Shown here piece after piece: positions 37,969 through 50,443 of a stretch of 64,000 nt of DNA. Below the pieces are notes generated by a model. That model ran no database searches. It saw only the letters and a list, made by a program, of their open reading frames with translations, and was not told where the DNA came from. The stretch is from Sphagnum compactum (lineage: Eukaryota > Bryophyta > Sphagnopsida > Sphagnales), in contig OZ234501.1 in the NCBI GenBank assembly GCA_965153455.1, positions 7,440,001 through 7,504,000 on the forward strand. Reading direction: 5' to 3'. Numbering within the stretch: position 1 is the stretch's first letter; every line of letters begins with the position of its first letter. The translations under genes and the position numbers were made by a program.

Positions 37969-38871
37969 TTGGTTGACATGTATGCAAAAACATTTGGGAG
38001 CATTAAAGATGCTTGGAGAATGTTCAACAAGATCATGCATGCAGCCACCTTGAGATATGGTCACTTGGAATGCCATGATATTGGGACTTGTGAAATGCAG
38101 GCAAGGCCAGAAAGCACTGGAACAAATGCAACACAAATGTATGTGATCAAATTACTCTTACCTTTGCATATGTCAGCGTAGTTGTGGTTGAAGAGGGCAG
38201 GTGTGCCCATGAGCAGATCATTGGATGGATCATTACACCTGCATTGTTGACCTTCTTGGCCATGCTGGTCATCTACAGGAGGCAGAGATATGATCAAGGC
38301 CATGCGCAGACAACCATATGCGGAAGACTTTGCTCAGTGCTTGCAGAATTCATGGTAATGTGGAGATGGGAGAACATGTTGCTAAACAAGTTCTCAGATT
38401 GGATTCTGAAAATATTTCGGGTTATGTGCTGCTATAAGATATCTATGCTCCTCCTGATAAGAGGCATCTCTGAGGATGTTGAACGGCAGAGAAAGGAAAG
38501 AGGTGTGAAGAAACAGCAGGGTCCCACTTGGATTGGAAAGGATAATGAGGTGCATACATTTGTAGTAGAGGATCAAGACCACCCTCAGATGATTGAAATC
38601 CACATGGAACTGAAGAGAGTGTCAGGGTCTCATGCATGATGTGGGGTTTCACTTGTATCACCATAGCGAGAAACTGGTCCTTGCACTTGGGCTCATCAAC
38701 ACAGCTTGTGGCACTCCACTCCAACAAAAAAAGATCTGCAAGTTTGTGAAGATTGCCACACTTCCATCAAGTTCATTTCAAAAATAGTTGAGGGAGAAAT
38801 CATGCCAAGGGATGCTAATTGCTTTCATCACTTTGAGGATGCTGTTTGTTCCTGCATGGACTGACTATTGG
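37969..38871 (+). pseudogene. DYW-class PPR protein fragment (right arm)
   Basis: Plus-strand remnants in order: VDMYAKTFGSIKDAWRMFNK; VEEGRCAHEQIIGW; IRGISEDVERQRKERGVKKQ, then WIGKDNEVHTFVVEDQDHP; and near the end EIMPRDANCFHHFEDAVCSC followed by CMD. The expected final Tyr-Trp is thrown out of frame by a duplicated gact (38859-38866). Several other frameshifts are present. The parent family edits organelle transcripts; this copy cannot make a full protein. Confidence 0.85.
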
Positions 38872-39246
38872 CAATGCTAGTAGTCAATCATTACATCAAG
38901 TTCAGTTTGTCTTTAGCATGTATTCTGGGATTATTGCACTGCCATAGTAATCGGATGTGGTACCACTGAAAAAGCAGCCATGGAGCCTCCTGTAGTTTTG
39001 GTTTCCTACCTCTACCATTTGTAGCTACTAAGGCTTTCACTTGCTCACACATGGTCTAGACATGTGTATCACAATGTCTAGGGTCACTTGTAGTGATGAG
39101 AGGAAGTGCTTCTTGCTGAGATCCAAGTTTCCTGTACAAATTCTTTGGGATTATCTGCAATTTCTTTCTGATGCTGTAGGTTGCTGTCTTCATTTACAGA
39201 ATAAACTTGTGAGTGATGATGCTGGAGATGCCAGGGAACCAACACA

Positions 39247-39775
39247 TTGAAAGAGACACCTAGCATGAAATGGTTTGCAACACAAGCTGTGTACTGTGCA
39301 AGAGCCTTGGCAATTTTTTTGTTGTTCTTTGTGGTGTTTGCTCTCATCATGATTCATGGCACCATGGCAAGCTCCTCATATGGTGCATCACCATCATCCT
39401 CATGTTCTTCCTATGCAACAGGGTTGCAAGTGCTTATGGTTTGGAACCAATCCACCCTGTTCTCTTTATGTCTGCATTTTTCCAGACTGCAACAGACACA
39501 TTGCTCATCCCAGTAATTGCATACAATTTCACATGGTTTTGATATACTGTGAAGGGTGGATAGGGGTAGAAGGAACGAAATTCAACATAAGTGCTAAACT
39601 ATTGACATTGTGTGCAGGTGGAGTGTCAAGGCTTGGATAAGGCTTGTTTCTCCTTGCACAAGTTATCATCCTTCTTGACTTCACACACAACTGGAATGCT
39701 ACATGGGTTGCAAAAGATGAACAATTTCAGTTTGTCCTGGACATTTTACTTATCAGCCACGTTTTAGAGTGAGGT
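39247..39775 (+). pseudogene. SERINC/TMS1-like membrane protein fragment (right arm)
   Basis: Exon-like piece 1 (about 39262-39450) encodes WFATQAVYCARALAIF, FALIMIHGT and, in a shifted frame, DSWHHGKLLIW and NRVASAYG. Piece 2 (about 39617-39775), after an AG acceptor-like site, encodes SRLG, then GLFLLAQ and, with frame changes, the ILLDF...WNATWVAKDEQ region. A stop and frameshifts make it non-functional. The order and spacing equal the left arm. Confidence 0.7.
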
Positions 39776-40850
39776 TGAATCTTAGTGTGGAGTCATTGTT
39801 CATGCAGACAAGTTAAATCCCATGAGTTCAGGCTTGTCTGTTGACAATAGTACTATTATTGTATGCCTACTTAGCAGTACCGCATGTGCAAGATCTCATC
39901 TTGAACCAGAGGTATAATTGTGGCTACATTATGAACCGGTTATGTGCTGTCTTACAAGCTTCACATTCTCAATGCTGAACCATTGACGTTGTTTCCTCTC
40001 CCAACCATCCTCACCTAGAGAAGGTGCCATCCTTCATGAACTATATTTACATATGTATACAGCTTTCTCCACTTGATATTTGTCCTAGCCCACATGTTTG
40101 TCATGCTCCGTACAGGCTGGGGGAATGCAAATGTGGTAAGAGAAGGCTATTATTGATGTGTGCTGGCAATATGTTTGGGTTTAAATGAAGTCAGAAGCTC
40201 ATTTGCCAGTCACTGCCATTCATGCTCAAGGTGATGATGGGTCTGATATTTGTGACACAAGGTAAATAACCAACATCATTTGTGTTGTGTTTGTCTTGGT
40301 TTGGCCCAAAGCTTATGCAACATTTTCTTGGTTACCTCAAATGTTTATGTTGAGTTTCTCTGTGCAATCACATTGATATCCATAGTTAAATTCTTATGTA
40401 TCAGTACTGTTGGAACAATCTGCAACATGGGAAAACACATGTCAAATTACCATATTTCTTGTCATATGCAGGAAGTGTTTAATACTGTCCACAAGTTGTA
40501 TTATGGTAATATGGCTAGATTGTTGCCGGTTTTGTTAGAGCCAGTTTTTCTACACAAAGACTTCCCACATGGCAGCAAATTGTTAAGTATATGGCGTCCT
40601 TGAACAAACATGTTTGTGTTCTGGTCCCTCTTCTGTATGATTTCATCTGGTGTGTGCAAGGTGCAATTTGACCTTGCTGAGAGAGTTAATAGGAATGCTT
40701 TGCCAATGATGGAGAACAGTTCTCGTGTCTTTTGCTCTTAAAAGTTGCCATGTTGTGCCCACAGATGAAAATGCACATGCACACACATCTTGTTGAACTG
40801 AGGATGGTGATGGACTCGTAAACAATGAAAATATTCTAACATTTTGCATT

Positions 40851-43800
40851 GTGTCCACCCTACATTATAACGAGTTCACACTTGGACCAAGGACACATGC
40901 CGCACTAGCATATATTAACAATCACATGGGTGACCATGATGTGGCAACTAGTATGACGTGGACACCTTATGCCTTTTGTATAAGGGTAAAGTGAGTGCTA
41001 AGGAGGTGAAAAACAAACTTAAAATTCATATATTAATGTTCATTTGGTGGGGTGCCCAACAATGGTTTTTTTATTAAAGAATTTGAGTTTTTCTAGACAT
41101 GAAAAAAAAATTTGGGGGAAATTTTTTGCATTGTGACTACAAATATTTTTGAAAATTTTCATTTTTAATGTAAATTTGAGAAAAAATGCTATTTTTTTTT
41201 AAAAATCACCTAATTTTTGAACCCATAATATTGAAAAAAAAATCCCCTAGTTTTCAACCTACATAAAGGATTTTTAAAAATGAAATTGGCATAAATTCAC
41301 CATACATTGAAAAAAAACCCAAGTCACCATATTTCTATGTTAATTTCTAACAATTAATCAAAAACATGGAAGGATCCATTTGATTACCATAACCCAATGC
41401 AAACATATACCTAGCATTGCAAGTGGTCCATGCAAATAATAAGGGCAGTAAAGTGTTAGATATATTTGTACATGGTTTGCAAACTTGGGTATGCAAAACC
41501 TACTAACCAATACATCTATACATATTCTAGAAAAATGGCAACAAGTTTATTCCCAAACTATCACCACACACATGTTATCTATTTTTAACATAGACATTCA
41601 TCCATTGTGAATAAAATAAATGAATGAAGATTGTTGTCAACTGGTTAAAGTTTACGTATTCAAAATAGGTAATATGCGCCAACAACAAGAGAGTGTGTGC
41701 CAACACATGCGTTTGTTGTTTGCCTCTAGGTGAAGCTCTACCATCATGACAATCGACAACCTTTGAATTGAATTTTCTTTCTATTTATAATGGAAGTGCG
41801 TTGATGACACTAGTGATCATTTTGCATTACATTATGAATACAAAAATGGTTCTTTCCAAGGCCTGTAGATGTGGGCACAAAGGAGGTGACATTTACCAAA
41901 TGTGGAGTTAAATTTGTTTCAACTAGGGATCGATGCGAGTTATGGTGTGAAGTTAAGGTTGGGGCTCGTCACACACTATAATAACTCACAATAACATCAT
42001 GAAGGATGCTATTAATATTCTTGAATCGTTTCCTTTATTATTGTTCCAATAACACTCATTGTGTTATTGCCGAATCATATCATAGTTGGAAGGAAACAAC
42101 CTTTTTTCCTCACCCGCAAAGAAGAATTCTAAAATATCAGTCTAAACACATCAAATGCCTTCAAATTATTAAGAAGGAATGTGAAGAAGTGTCTACTGGA
42201 CACTTGCATTGGCGTTGATGTTTTTTTGCGTTCGCTTCTAGACAAAGATTCTTACAACTTATTAATGTTGAAAGGTGTTTCCAATTTGATTGTTGGGTGT
42301 CAGCAAGGTAAAATAAACAAAATAATTAGTCCACCCAAAGTCCAATTAAAAATTGGAACATCTTTTGATATGGACACAAGAAAATAGATTAAAAATATTT
42401 TAAAGTAGAAATATAAAACCGTAAGGCCTTACATTTAATTTATGGGAAGTTGGATACAAAGTTTGAACAACTTTGGTATCATAAAAGTTAGGTTGAAAGT
42501 ATGTTTGAAACTAATCGGGTCAAAATGGTGTTCAAACCTACTTCATATTAAAAATATGATATATCATGATTATAAATTCATAATTTGATAATACATAAGT
42601 ATTTTTTAAGGCTCCATTAAGTTGAAGTTTTTTAAAAAATTAATATTTCATCTACATGTAGCCCATTTTTAAGAATCAGACATTTTGTGTAAGTAAAAAT
42701 ATTTTAAAAATTATACTTAATTCTACTTTCAAGATGGGGTTTTTCAACATTTTAAACATAAAATGAAAGATTATCATCATGTTAATTATTGTACATTTTT
42801 TTTTTTTTACTTTCAATACATTAAAACATCTAAGTTTTTTGACAAGGAGTAGTGAGCCGTCTACTTTAACTTGCTTGCACCCTATTGCACATATCTTCAT
42901 TCCTCAACAATTGTTAAAGTCTGATCTTCAATGAAAAGTCCTCGCTAGTGTAAATTCACCAAATGGAATATAGGTTTGGCCATAGCAACCAAAAGGTTTA
43001 TATTTTTCATTTTTTCCCCTCCTTTTTTGTTTTCATTTCAGTGAGAGGAGGTGGAAAGATGAAATCTTTGTCGAGAACCCATAAGAATCTATGCCAAGTT
43101 GTACACTACCACCAATTTGGCACATAGTATTTTTTAAGCCTTTCCTTTTCAGTTGCTTGCATGCATGTGTGTGCATAACAACATGTTTCAATGCAAGTGG
43201 AGTTCATTTTTTGTTTGACCTCTCTTTTAAGTATTTCACCTTGACACACCAACCTCCAATTCCTTTTGTTCTTTGTAAAAAGTTAATTAAACAACATAAA
43301 AGTGCATTCATGTTGTTATTACAAGTAGGAAATTTAATTATACTATTTTTAGTTTTTGTTTAGTTCATTTTGAAGAATCCCCCCCCCCCTAACCAAAATA
43401 CTCAAGACCCATGGAAAACACTACACCTACAAATGCAACAAAAACACAACTTTTGGAAATTTCGAAAAAAACGTTTAAGTAACCATGAAAAAGATTATAA
43501 CTTTGTGTTATATTAGTGTGGATTTTCAAAAGGAGAATTATAATTGAGGTGTCAATTTTGTAGTGTAAAAACAAGAGGAAAAACATAGTGTTGAATTGAG
43601 TTTACCTTCACAAAACGAAGAAAACTTATTCCATGAATTTCAATCAATTCTTGTTCCCAAAGAAAGATTAAACTTGTATATCTATTATTGGTTGTGTTGG
43701 CGAGAATAATAATAATCGATTTCCAAAAAGAAGGGAAAAAAAATTCGAAATATCAATACAAACTTGTTTTGACCATACATTACCAAGCAAAATGATCTAT

Positions 43801-46240
43801 TGCAAGAATATGAATAAAAAAACACATTCACACCTAGGAAAAAGCTACTATAGATGGCCAAGTTTTGTTAAGTTGTTTCTTCATGCAAAGTTCAAATAAA
43901 CATATAAATTAGGAGCCTGAAAGCTTATCAATTCACCTTTCACTATTTTACCGTAATTGATTTAAATTAGGGTTCTTGCTAAAAAATGCATGTTTTTGGT
44001 GGGAAACTTGAATTCAAGTTTTTAAATGATACTTGAACCCAATTGACTTTGCAAGTGTTAACCATGTCATTGTGCATTATTTGTAACTTCAAAGCAAATT
44101 TTTCCACATTTTTAACTGCATGTTAACAACTTGTTATTAAGTTTCAATGTGGTTGTCAATTGCAACTTTTGTTGAAATGAGTGGGCAATTGAATCTTTTG
44201 TACAAGATTGTTAATCAAGAGGATGTAGTTGGTAGGGAGGTTACTTAGGTGCTCATGCATCGGTCGGTAGACATGTTGCTCCCTTGTTTCTACATTCCAT
44301 GCTTTCCAAGGAAGGTGGGTGATCGATCACCATGTTTCACCAACTTCGCAACCTTGGCCTTTTGTAATTACAAATTGTATAAGGTTGTCCATACATGTGA
44401 TTTCCTAATGTGCTACAATTAAGAATGTTGTGAGCAAAGTTCGCATTGTAATCATAATCAAATAAGCCAAAAAGCACATAAGTGTAGTGAAAATTACAAT
44501 ATTAACATTAGTCTAATCTATATGTTTTTATATGTTCATTCACATTTTACATTGAATCTTTTACATGTAAGATGATTTATTAATGTACGATTAATCTGGA
44601 ATGATCCACTTTTTCAACTTTTAATTTTTCTAATGTTTAAAGGGAGCTTAAGTAGAGAGTAATGCACAATCAAGATTTTAATAAGAAATTCAAAAATAAA
44701 TGTACTTCAAATAGTATTCTACGAAATGATACAAATGTTTTAGGGTGTTAACATTAGTTTGAAAGTAACACAAACAATATTATATCATCATATTTTGTGC
44801 ATTCATTTGTGAGAAATAAACCTAAGCATTGTTTTTAGTACGAAAATGAACTCAAATGATTACAATGTACTATACATATGTATATGTTAAGGCACTTGGA
44901 ATTTAATATTGCAAAATGATAAATTATGGTCCCCTACATGCATAAGTAAAGGATGTCATCCAATGATTTTTAGTTAGATTGACAAAATATTTAAAAAATT
45001 TGGGAGTTCATGGTTTTTTAAACACAACCTTAGAAAATATAGACAACATTCAAATACAAACAAAACTAAGTATTTGTGTATATTGTAAGCTATTATAAAA
45101 ATGGTTAGGAATGGTAAGAAATCATGTTCTTACCCTCCAAAAAGGCTACTTTTACATTTCATAATCAAGTGCAAAAATAGTTAGGGCATGGCATGTCACT
45201 TTCTTTACTAGAAATGGAGAGGATACAAATAATGGATTTCCTTCAAACTAATTGCCATAACTTGTTTGATTTTGGTTGAACATAGATTTAGTATAAAATA
45301 TATAATTACTCAAAATTAAATCATAATTTTGAATGGACACCATAAACAATGCTTTTCCTCTTTGTGAATTTTCACCACTTGACAACAAAGTCAATCTAGT
45401 CAAATTCATGCAAAGAATTTTTGTGAAAAAAAAAAATGCTAAATTTGCCAAATTTCAAGGATTTAAAAAAAAAAAATTAATTTAAAAAAATTATCACATT
45501 AAGACAATAGATTCCAGCAAGTCACAAAAAAAGTTCAGGATTTCTTAAATTTTTCTACTTTCCTCTCTCACATGTACCCAAAATTAGCTAATTCCTCTTG
45601 CGGATGATTGCCAGTGTGGCTACATCACACAATTGGAAAAAAAAAACCCTTGTTGGCCAAAAACCTATACATCATTACTAATAAACCCAAAAAAATAAAA
45701 AATAAAAATAAAAATATAGTTAAATGCCTCTCATCAAATCCAATGAAAAAGTAAAAGGGAAATTGAATGACAAAGAGAATGAAAATCAAAATGTAGACCA
45801 ATGAAATACATGGTTCTATCCAATTCCCCTTTACTTTGGATGATGAACATAACAATAATATATTTGAACACTTTATATGAGGCAACAAATTCAGGTTTGG
45901 CTTGACTCATAATACGCCATTAAAAACCTAATTAGATATATATGAATGCCATCTCTCATATATATATATATATATATTAGTATCTTTTCCGGTTTTCCAC
46001 TTGGGTGCTGAATTTTATTTTTCAAAATCCATTTCAGCAGTTAAAAAAATAATTTATGAAATTTTTTTTATAGGTTTATGAAGATTTTTCTTAAATTTAG
46101 ATCAAATTATGGCTATTGAAAATCTAAAAAAGGAACTTGATTTTAGCACTTTTGAATATTGGCTATGGAATATTGGCTATATATTGCCAGCAAGAAGGAA
46201 AAAAAAATTGCTCTGCGAAACTGACCTTTCCCAGAATGGG
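40851..46240. other. AT-rich intergenic region
   Basis: No gene is supported. Contains homopolymer tracts, an (AT)n run near 45958-45977, and one copy of the dispersed motif at about 45582-45630. Open frames here are short and AT-biased with no recognisable motifs. Confidence 0.6.
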
Positions 46241-46246
46241 CAACAG

Positions 46247-46324
46247 CCGTTACTGACGGACCCAAATCCAACGGCTCCGATGCCGCCTGCTCCGCCAACG
46301 GACTCTTGTCCGAACCTATAAATA
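46247..46324 (+). promoter_or_regulatory. TATA box with three upstream AACGG (MSA-like) cores
   Basis: TATAAATA lies at 46317-46324. Upstream are AACGG cores at 46270-46274 (in tccaacggct) and 46297-46301 (in gccaacggac), and one on the other strand (CCGTT, 46247-46251). AACGG is the core of the mitosis-specific activator element bound by plant three-repeat MYB factors. The cluster sits about 830 bp before the start codon of the downstream coiled-coil gene. Confidence 0.55.
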
Positions 46325-47152
46325 TCTTCCAACAGCTCGTGCGCTCGAATCCCGACCAACACTACCGGGCCCTTCCACGGGTCCAATCACTCCACATTAC
46401 CCCGGGTGACCCATCGTCTCGCACCTCTCGCCTGCCCGCCTGCCCGCCAGCCCACCCGCCCGCTCGCTGCCCGCGACGAAGCCTGCAACTCTTCTGACTC
46501 CCGCACTCTCTCCCTCGTCTTCAAACTTCTCTTCTTGTTCTTGTTCTTCTTTTTGGATGTCGTCGGTCTTGTTGTCTTGCTGAGTATTCTTTTTCCTTTT
46601 TGAAAATGGGTTTGTTTTGGATTCTTTGAAAGTCTATTGTTTCGATTGATAGGAATCGAGGTTAGTCTCGCGGGTGGGGGGAAATGCTGCTCCTTTTGTT
46701 TTCCTTCTTTCAAGACTGAAGGTTTCTTCAGGCTCGAGCTTTTAAGTCTATCCGAGCTTTTCTTATGTTTCTGAGGTTTTGTCTCAGATGTTGTGTTCAT
46801 AATTCTTGGCGCAACAGCCGTCTCTTGCCAAGGCTTTTGTGTGCGTGTGTCCAGAATGAGCTCCATTGCACATTGTGCATTGCAGCTTCCTTTGAGGTCC
46901 GTCTGCATACATAACATTCTTCTCATTGTCAGCCAGCTAAGTTTGTTAGGTATCCGTGGTGAACGACTTACATTTTCTTTTCTTTTCTCAAGCTGAGTGC
47001 AACACTGTATATATGTGCGTGGCTGCTTCTCCAGATGCGAAATTTTCAGAACGGAAGTTGGATTTAGCCTCCGGTCTTTCCACTAGAGTGGTTGACGCAA
47101 GCTGCAAGCCGTCTCTCTCTGGGTTGCATTTCTGTGAGTGTTTTGTGGAGCC
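46325..47152 (+). other. Leader region of the second coiled-coil gene
   Basis: This runs from just after the TATA box to the start codon and probably is a leader of about 800 nt, perhaps with an intron. Short upstream frames occur but none looks like a conserved protein. Confidence 0.5.
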
Positions 47153-50100
47153 ATGACAGGTGATTGTAGCAATGGGTTGGGCGGTAAACCACCCAGAGGA
47201 GCAACAATACAACAACAAGAAGCTCTGGCATCGGCAGCAGTGCCGTGTCCAAGAAAACAGGTGCCACATGCAATAGATAGCCCAAGACCTCCACAGAAAG
47301 GGAAGCGTGTGATGTGGGAGAAGCAGCAGCCAGAGAACAATGATATAAGCGCAGAAGAAGAGGGTCCGGTTTCTGAAGATCCTACAGGAAGAAAAGGTAT
47401 GTTGCTGAAGCATGGAGGAGCAAGGAAAAATGCTCATGTTGTTGTTAAGGGAAAGCTGCAATGGCTGTTTGAGCAGGACAGATTGTATTGGCAAGTACCC
47501 ACAAAGGATAACGTGAAAGGCTCATCGTCGTCTCCACATGCTACAGCATCTAGTGATGATGCCAGTCCACCAACAGAGTCGGAGGTGATCATGAATGCAA
47601 ATGTGTTGAATGGAATCAGTCCTGATGGTGCACCATGGTGTCCTGTAGACCACCTCTCTGACTCTGTAAATGTTGGAGAAGATTACCAGGAGGATGGTGA
47701 TCTGCAAGTTGGTTGCAGCAGCACTGATGATGATGATGACACCAATGATGGTAGCAGTGATGATGATGATTCCAGAAACTTTGACTTGGAGATGTCACAC
47801 CTTGAAATGAATGCACCTGAGATTGAAGTCTTCATAACCACCCCACAAGCGCCAGGGGTGTCTGTCATGGCTGAGTCAAGTGACGGTGTTTCAGGGTTTG
47901 CCTCCATGGATGAGGAGGGATCGTCATGCTTTGAGACAAGGGGGGAAGCCATCAACAAAGAGCAGGAGTGGAAGAGGCAAGCAGCAATTCTAAAAGCCAA
48001 ATGTAAGGTACTCAAGATGGAGAAAGCTCTGGTGCAGCAGCGGTGGAAAGAAGGGTGTAAACAGATGATGCAAGCTGTTGAGATGGCACACAGTCTTCGT
48101 GCTGCTGTAGAATCCATACTCAAGCCACTACAGAACACAGTCACAGCCTCCTCTCAACCCTGCAGCAGCACACCATGCAGAACTGTGGACAAGGAAAATG
48201 AGTCTGCTGAAGGGCTGGTAGAGAGGCTTCAAAGGCTACAGGCATGCTCAGATGACCGAAGCCGCCAGCAACAGCTTGATTCTGAAATCCAGCTTCACCT
48301 TGAGCAGCAGCAGCAAGCAAAGGCTTCTTTGCCAGAGAAGAGTGACAAACTGCAATGCAAATCCCGACTCCAGAACAAGGAACCTTCAAACTTCCACAAT
48401 ACCAAAGAAAAATGCGAGAAACAGAGGTCTCAACGTGCAAGAAGCCAAATGAAATCTGCCTCTATATCTTCTATGCCCTTGGTATGTGCCAAATTGCAAA
48501 TTTCTTCCATTTCATGATATGGGAAGGAGTGGTCTTTTTTCTCCATATTTGAATGCTAGTACTTGAGACTTTCCAAGCCACTAATGGGCTGTATCATCCT
48601 CACTGTTGTCAGAAAACAATCAAGAAAGAGAACAAAGTGAAAGCACTTGATGAAAATCCATTGAACTCCATGTCTGCCAAGGCACAAAAATCAAAGACAG
48701 CCATTGACCGCCTGCTCAAGCAAACTGTATGTGTTTTTTTTTCACCACCTGTATTTGCTACAGTTCATTTCCAGCAGCAATTATTCTGGTTCTTATCTCT
48801 TGTGATCCACCCATGATGGAAATAATGTAACAGGAGGCTGGATATAACATTTTGGAGGAAGATCAAGCCAAGGAGGTGCAGACCAAGGAAACAGTTCGCA
48901 AGATTCTAGCACAAGTGAGTTGTTTCCTACTATAATTATTTCTGTGAATGTCATCAAGAACCTTGAATTTAGATGCTGAACTTTGTATCTATTTTAGTTT
49001 GCCAAGCCCTGAGTAATCTGTGAATTATGTGAAATACTTGAACAACAGATACAGGTGGAGGCTGAGCAGTGGACACAGGTGCAGGATGTGCTTAAGCATG
49101 TGTGTACAGAGATGACAACCTTGCAGCAAGCCTGTCAAGGATGGGAAAAGCGTGCCCTCAATGCTGAATCGCAGTCTGTGGCCTGCCAACTGGAGGTAAT
49201 TGTTGGGAATTATTGCCACTCACTTCTTGCTGCTTTCAATTTCCAATCAATAATATTATCATCATCAATAGAGACAGAAGATGGAGACCTGCAGGAAGTG
49301 GAGTACAACATATACAAACCATGCACAGATCAGTTCATTGTGACTATGCTGCATACTTTTGACCCTTGATTGTACAATTTAGATATTTATTTACTCCACA
49401 AGTCGGACATTAGGCTTACTGTCTTGGGTCTTGCTTGGAACTAGAGAGATGAATGGCAGGTGAAGGCCCAAACAGCCCAGCAGAGGATGAAGGAACTGGA
49501 GGTTCAGCTGGTGCAGATTCAAGAAACAGTTCAGGAGCTAAAACTTTGTCATGCCCAAGAAGAACAGAACCAGTGGTTGGATGTTGGCAGCAGCAGTGTG
49601 GATCCCTCAAACATCCTTGGCTATACATTGGCCTTAGAGCCAATCTCAAATACAAACTGCAGTGACAGTGGTGGACATAAAATTTTGAAGGAATTTGAAG
49701 GATGCAGGAACTGTGGGAAGTTACGTCACATAGTGGTTGAGGAAAGACAAAATTTGGATAGGTTTGGGCTCCTTTGTGATCGACATTCAATCGGAGGATT
49801 AGTGCCAAGAATTCCAAGTCCGTGTAGGCAACACTTATCTGCGCATGGGAGTGTGCCAAGATTTCCAAGTTCATGTAGGCAACACCCATCTGCACATGGG
49901 AGTTTGCCAAGATATCCAAGTCCATGTGTGCAACACCCATTTTCTATGTCAGTGCCAAGAGTTCAAAGTCCACGCAGATCTGCAATTCAAGAAACTTCAC
50001 AGCTCAGGAAAATACCGAGGTGCACGAACCACAATACCCAGCACCAGCAATTGACAACACCAGTAACTGCTGACAATGCAAGAACTATTGCACAACAGTC

Positions 50101-50443
50101 TTCTTCTAACTGGAAACTCGGAATGAAAAATGACATCATGAGATCTTCATCTCAAGAAGAGTCACAGCAAACCCAAACAAGATGGCAGAAAGGTCCAGCA
50201 CAAGGTAATAGCAAAAAATCTGAGAATCAAGAGAACACCAAAGGAAATGCTAATAAGAGTTTTGCAGGGATGCAAAGAAAGGGAGGTGCAGTTCAGGGCC
50301 ACAGTCTCATGAGAAAGGTTCATCAATTTCCAGTTGGCAGCAACTCCCGACAGCCATATCATTCGGCATCCAGCATTCAAGATGCGCTTCCACAAGACCC
50401 CTTAAAAGAGGTGAGTACAAATGTCATTCCATGCCAGAACTGA
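47153..50443 (+). CDS. Five-exon gene for an 889-residue coiled-coil protein, function unknown
   Basis: Exons 47153-48481, 48613-48726, 48834-48914, 49049-49195 and 49445-50443; all introns are GT-AG and phase 0, so the model is simple. The open frame extends upstream to a GTG at 47138, but the first ATG is 47153. The N-terminal third is acidic and low-complexity, with Asp runs at about residues 193-210. Coiled coil starts near residue 270 (EQEWKRQAAILKAKCKVLKM) and is strongest in exons 3-5 (EAEQWTQVQDVLKHV; QQACQGWEKRALNAES; RDEWQVKAQTAQQRMKELEV). The C-terminal part is basic and Ser/Gln-rich and has a 17-residue tandem repeat. I do not recognise the family; WEKRAxxAE...RDEW wording loosely recalls BLT/At5g41620-like cytoskeletal proteins, a weak guess. 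A strong GTGAGT donor at 50411 leaves open an extra 3' exon. The promoter suggests cell-cycle expression. Confidence 0.8.
49802..49982 (+). repeat. 17-residue (51-bp) tandem repeat within the coiled-coil gene
   Basis: Consecutive units read VPRIPSPCRQHLSAHGS, VPRFPSSCRQHPSAHGS, LPRYPSPCVQHPFSMS and a partial VPRVQSPRRSA. DNA identity between the first two units is high, so the expansion is recent. Confidence 0.85.

Larger units (their letters stand above)
37367..40850 (+). repeat. Right arm of the large inverted duplication (mosaic repeat)
   Basis: Reverse complement of 20464-24095. Homology runs from 'gctccttgatcag' to 'aacattttgcatt'. It lacks the 185-bp MITE (empty site at 39227-39234) and keeps 27 bp lost from the left arm, but has its own 4-bp tandem duplication (gactgact, 38859-38866). 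Read on the plus strand: OSB-like scrap, PPR-DYW pseudogene, SERINC exons, unidentified hydrophobic frame. Confidence 0.9.

Noticed and set aside
49416-49940. 174-codon minus-strand open frame
   Set aside because: It lies opposite the last exon of the plus-strand coiled-coil gene and mirrors its 51-bp repeat; composition and splice context favour the plus strand.
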